Assembly: GCF_041381155.1 (NCBI RefSeq)
Contig: NC_091144.1
Location: 1,116,001 to 1,180,000, forward strand
Origin: Argopecten irradians
Taxonomy: Eukaryota; Mollusca; Bivalvia; Pectinida; Pectinidae
Direction: 5' to 3'
DNA length: 64,000 nucleotides
A program made the translations under genes and the position numbers. The notes beneath the pieces were generated by a model that was given only the letters and a program-made list of their open reading frames with translations, was not told where the DNA came from and ran no database searches. Shown here one piece after another: positions 59,801 to 64,000 of this stretch (positions are counted from its first letter, which is position 1; every line of letters begins with the position of its first letter).

Positions 59801-60354
59801 AGGTCTGATCTTGACTGTATAGTGTTTGAGCATTAATTATAAAATCAATATTTTCTCTCTTTTTTTTTTGTTTTTTTTTTAATTTATTTTTTCATTCATT
59901 TTAAATTAGATGGAATTTAACGATGATTGGGATATTTATCGAAAGCTATCTACACTTTTCATTGCATGACTTTGCAAAAACTCAATAACTAATAACTTAT
60001 CAATAACTGTGAAAGAAATGACGTCACATAGTATTAGTTGTGTTTAAGCATAACAAAATCCGTTTGGTACTTCCTCAGAAACAGCGGTAAAAATCGATTA
60101 AAAACCAGGATGGCCGCCTGTTGACGGATCAGTCCGAAAGTACAATATACATAACTAAGGCCAAAAAGGAGACTGGAAAAGCGGTACCCAGACATGTTTA
60201 CAGACGGACAGACGACAGACCGCGAAAAGTATTATGAATAGCCCTATATCAGATGATGGTAGGCAATTCAAAGAGCCCAGCATTACTTTATAGACAAAAT
60301 ATATAAACAAACAAAAATCGCGGCATCAAAATCAATTTCATGTAATACATTAAT
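59801..60354. other. No gene seen
   Basis: Poly-T near 59862-59880 and one TGACGTCA at 60019. AT-rich. Confidence 0.35.
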
Positions 60355-60700
60355 AGAGGATCTTACATGAGTGGCTATGTGATACGAACTTTATCAAAGG
60401 AGTTCAATAATTTGGTATGCCATGAGTTTTTAGGCGAGTGGCATATCAGATTAATTAACGAGTTTGATAAATTTCATATCACATAGCCACGAGTGAAAGA
60501 TTCCATGTAGCACATAACTTTTAATAATTGGAACTTCTCGTCTCTACATAAGACAGTAGAAATCCGGCTCGCATGTGACGTTTTCGTCTACTGAAACAAT
60601 CAGTCGACGTACGCGTCATGTATATATTATACAAATATTGAGAAAGGTGATATGTCCCGAGGCCGAAGGCCGAGGGAAATATTATCTTTCAAAGGTTTAA
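60355..60700. mobile_element. Palindromic element (CTCGTGACTATGTGATAT family), copy 2, plus CCGAGGCCGAAGG hairpin
   Basis: GAGTGGCTATGTGATACGAA pairs with ATTTCATATCACATAGCCAC (about 60372 and 60470). A second small hairpin, TCCCGAGGCCGAAGGCCGAG at 60654, is of the kind seen at about 23437 and follows the same TTATACAAATATT start. Confidence 0.65.
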
Positions 60701-61974
60701 CAATTACTCGTATTAACCTACACAAAGTCAATAATTGTTTTGTTATATGATTTTTTTTTGCTACTTGGAACAATTTTGAAGCAAGGACAGCGCAATGAGT
60801 AATCAAACAAAAATTCAAGAAAATCTTCATCAACATATCCTCAGTAGGTACTTTTATTACTTCTGCTGTACTCCTTCACAATATAAGTTTCGACCATATA
60901 GCTACATTTACTATATGTGCTTAACAATTTTCATCCTACCTCACTACTGTCTGCCATGTTGGATTTAGCTATTGCCCGATGATCGGCAATGCTCTATTTT
61001 GATTGGTCAAAAATGCGGAAGAGACAGGGAATTCCCTGTGTCTATTTATAGCCAGATTACTGGATTTGCAATGTCAAACCTCTGAACAGGTGTTCATCGG
61101 TCTCAGGTTGACATTGCATTTTGTCAAGACCTGTCTGAGCGGTCTAGACCAATCAGAAAACGGCAAAACTCACAGTCATATAACAATATGACGTTAAAAC
61201 TGCCTATGACGTCACAATAGTGTTATAACACATGCGTCTTACGATATTTATGACATGGCCGTATGACATGGCTAGACGGACTAGTTATATGATAAAAATA
61301 ATTCGACTAGCTGTATCACAAACACAAAGCAACTAAAAAAATGTACTTTTATTTGGGAAGGAATTCGCTCAATTAACATGCCATTCAAGTTGGTTATAAT
61401 GTTAATAATCTTAATCGTGGCTATTACAGCATTTCAATATCTATTAAGACATTAGAATGTTTATCTATAATGCAACAAAACAAAAATATGAATATATACA
61501 AATATCAAAATGAAATAAAGTGATACGTAGTTTTGGCTTTTCGCTGCCTTTTCTAGTTATTTGGTCATTGTGTAATCGGTATTTAACCAATTTACTCTGG
61601 ACATTTTGAAGTATTGATATTTTTATATGCTGATAGGGACAGGCCCTGACCCAAATGTTTCCTTTTGTGATATGAAGACATATCGGTCCGAGTCTGATAA
61701 ATCCATCATATTCAAATTGTATCTATACTAGTATACCATATAAATGAGCAATTGCCACATAACTCATAATGATCGAAGATTTATTACTGATATAAAAAAT
61801 GAAGATTTTACCATATCGCGTACAATGACGCGAAAAAGGTTTTAATAGTAAAGATACATACCGATTTAACTGTATGGTTAAACAAGTGTGAGTAGTGGTT
61901 TATGTTATCTAGTGTGTCAATGTAGAAACGCGACAATTTCAGACGAAGATGATGCGGTCAATAATAAGTCCGGC
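60701..61974. other. No gene seen
   Basis: CRE-like TGACGTCA at 61207 and the phrase TCTTACGATAT near 61230, which also ends the palindrome at 57600. No coding feature. Confidence 0.35.
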
Positions 61975-62345
61975 GTTAATTCACTTTTCGCTGGGTCAAC
62001 ATTGATTGCGTTAATGTATTTTTCTCTGTGGTAACACTGATGCAGGCATTTTTATGTTCTCAGGGTCAACACTGATTCGGCGTCAATGCATTTTTCTCTG
62101 TAGTAACACTGATGCAGCCGTTATTTTTGTTCTCTGGATCAACGTTAACACTTATTCGGCGTTAATGCATTTTTTCTCTGTGGTAACACTGATGCAGGCG
62201 TTATTTTTGTTCTCTGGTTCAACATTGATCCTCCGGTAATGTATTTTCTCCGTGGTAACACTGAGTCAGGCGTTAATGTATTTTTCTCTGTAGTAACACT
62301 GATGCAGGCGTTATTTTTGTTCTCTGGATCAACACTGATCATGAG
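61975..62345. repeat. Tandem repeat, about 75 bp unit, about 5 copies
   Basis: Units carry TTAATGCATTTTTCTCTGTG, GTAACACTGATGCAGGCGTT and ATTTTTGTTCTCTGGATCAA. Some half-units are present. Open frames on both strands here derive from the repeat. Confidence 0.85.
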
Positions 62346-64000
62346 TTATATATGTATTAATTTGTTCAATTTTCCTCGGAAGTGTTTAGTCTTTGGAGTA
62401 GTAGTTATAAGTACCATTAAAGGAACAAAATATACGAAAATCCAAATTTGGGAAAATGTTTAATTACTTTTCACAAAATCAGGAAAATAGGGAAATTCAC
62501 TCAAATGGCAACTTCTAGATAATGATTTCCGACTCATTCGTAACACAGGAGACACAAAATTAACTGCATATATTTACATTTACTTGTCACTTCTATTATA
62601 TAAATTAACCAAGGCAAAGTGAAGGATATGACGGTATAACTGACACCCAAAACGTGACCATTATGACGTCACTATTGTTGACGTGGTGACGTCAACTGAT
62701 CACCGTCAAAATGGCTGTTCCATCTTGTGGATTAAATCGTCGTTGACAAACGGTTTTCCTGGTCTAGCTTAAACTATGTAAATGCAGAAACCCTAAAATG
62801 AGTTGATAATGTAAATATAAACATTAAGCTATCTTCCTATGGCATCAATGGTCTATATAGATGCCACAGCTTTGCAGACAATCATTTCATCAATTATATG
62901 TTATATCGGATCAATATGAACAATTCGTATAATTTCTGAGTGACAAAACAGATAATTTCCAATAGTAAATATGGTTTTGTATACATTGAGTACATATTTA
63001 AATGTCTATTTTTGGTTAAGCAAGATTTAAGTAATTCATCATGTACTGAAAAATATTGAATTTCATGCGATTTGACATAAGTGCTGAAAATGGCACTAAA
63101 AGTCCATAAATCTGAACAATAAAAATGCATTTTTTGAATATACTTTATCCGATTGAAATAAAATTTTCCATACCCATAATTAACCATAATACAATACATG
63201 ATTTAAAGAAATAAACTTGAACTTTAACAAACTGATAACTTCAATTTTTTTTGCAAATGATGCATCCTCCCATTACTTTATTTTGAAGGATATGAAAAAA
63301 AAACCAAATAATTTTTAATACAAGACCTAAATGAAATTCCAAATCCTATTAATCAGAGAGTTCTCACTATGATGGCAAATTTGGCAAAAATATATTAAAA
63401 TCCAATGTAGTACAAAAAAGATATCCAAAATTTTGTGGCTCAAAATTATGGACTAGAAAATTTTCAAAGTTAATACACATGATCAAGAAATGAGATTTTC
63501 ATGGACATGGATTACATAATTACTAGTAGATATCTAAAAAATATGTCATTTTTTTCTGAAGAATAACCTACAAGGACACAATATCAATGGTAACAATAGC
63601 ATTTGTGAATGGAAATTTTCAATCTCATATCTATATCAATAGCTCGTGCAATTATGACTTTATAACCGTAGAAAATATCGGCAAGCCAAGTTTAGTGACC
63701 ATACACTGTAAAGGGTAAAAGATAATTATCTTTTGTTGTTAATGAAATATTTATGCTCTACTCAACTGTATCCTTCGATAGATCCACCAGAAAGATGCTT
63801 TAATCTTTATAATCAGATGGACATTTTGAACAGCCCCTTTATACATGACACGAATTTAGCTTCACAGTTATTATAGTAAAATAATAAAAAGCAATTTAAC
63901 GTAGGTCAGAGGTCATAGGTCAGAATAACGATGATATATGTTATCCGGTCCTGGTTAATGAAACGGTTATTTAGAAACAGCAGTAGTGTACAGTTATACT
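62346..64000. other. No supported gene
   Basis: Two TGACGTCA sites at 62664 and 62687. A 101-codon minus frame (62894-63199) has no signal peptide, domain or splice support. The remainder is AT-rich. Confidence 0.35.

Noticed and set aside
62894..63199. 101-codon minus-strand open frame
   Set aside because: No signal peptide, motif or splice context. AT-rich DNA with Tyr/Ile/Phe-rich translation is typical of chance frames.

Overview
The window looks like an AT-rich animal genome, most likely a marine bivalve mollusc (scallop- or oyster-like). The evidence is spliced genes with GT-AG introns, TATA boxes and polyadenylation signals, Penelope-, CR1/L2- and piggyBac-type transposons, many palindromic MITE-like elements of a kind I associate with bivalve genomes, and small secreted low-complexity proteins resembling mantle or shell-matrix products. 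The organism call is an inference from style; no single gene proves it.

Host genes are sparse. A last coding exon of an unidentified gene runs in from the left edge (1023-1104, +). Four small secreted-protein genes are spread over 45 kb: a Gly/Met/Ser/Tyr-rich protein (14971, +), a YPSQ-repeat basic protein (28363, -), a short two-exon protein of 84 residues (47241, -), and a frameshifted Arg/Thr-rich protein (58487, -). The three minus-strand genes have similar signal peptides, and all four have a splice acceptor 8-14 bases before the ATG, so each has an untranslated first exon. TATA boxes followed 55-111 bp later by a splice donor were found upstream of three of them (14646 and possibly 12816 for the first, 32853 for the second, 58879 for the fourth). 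I read these as one dispersed family of secreted structural or biomineralisation proteins.

The rest is repetitive. Large minisatellite arrays lie at 9511-11087 (38 bp), 20426-22120 (an unrelated 38 bp unit), 26214-27172 (40 bp), 31999-32727 (76 bp), 33165-37925 (31/32 bp) and 38817-39781 (58 bp), together about a sixth of the window. Transposon content: a spliced piggyBac transposase with intact DDD and Cys-rich tail (48224-49655, -) with one candidate terminus at 47659; a Penelope-like reverse transcriptase relic (18490-19320, -); an LTR with a tRNA-Lys-type primer-binding site (19369-19920) followed by a palindrome-bounded tRNA-like unit; two decayed LINEs (41868-43090 and 52335-54065, +); a 3.0 kb foldback element with 500 bp inverted arms (28461-31442) inside the presumed first intron of the YPSQ gene; several TTAA-flanked MITE families (6572-7137; the 8232/17284/25652/54399 family; 51117-51275); and many short palindromes.

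The most notable points are the secreted-protein family with its shared architecture, including a gene whose coding exons are each under 65 codons and whose intron would be only 36 nt; the foldback element in an intron; the tRNA-like unit behind an LTR primer site; the shared TTAA-AGR ends of four unrelated MITE families; and the excess of perfect TGACGTCA sites.
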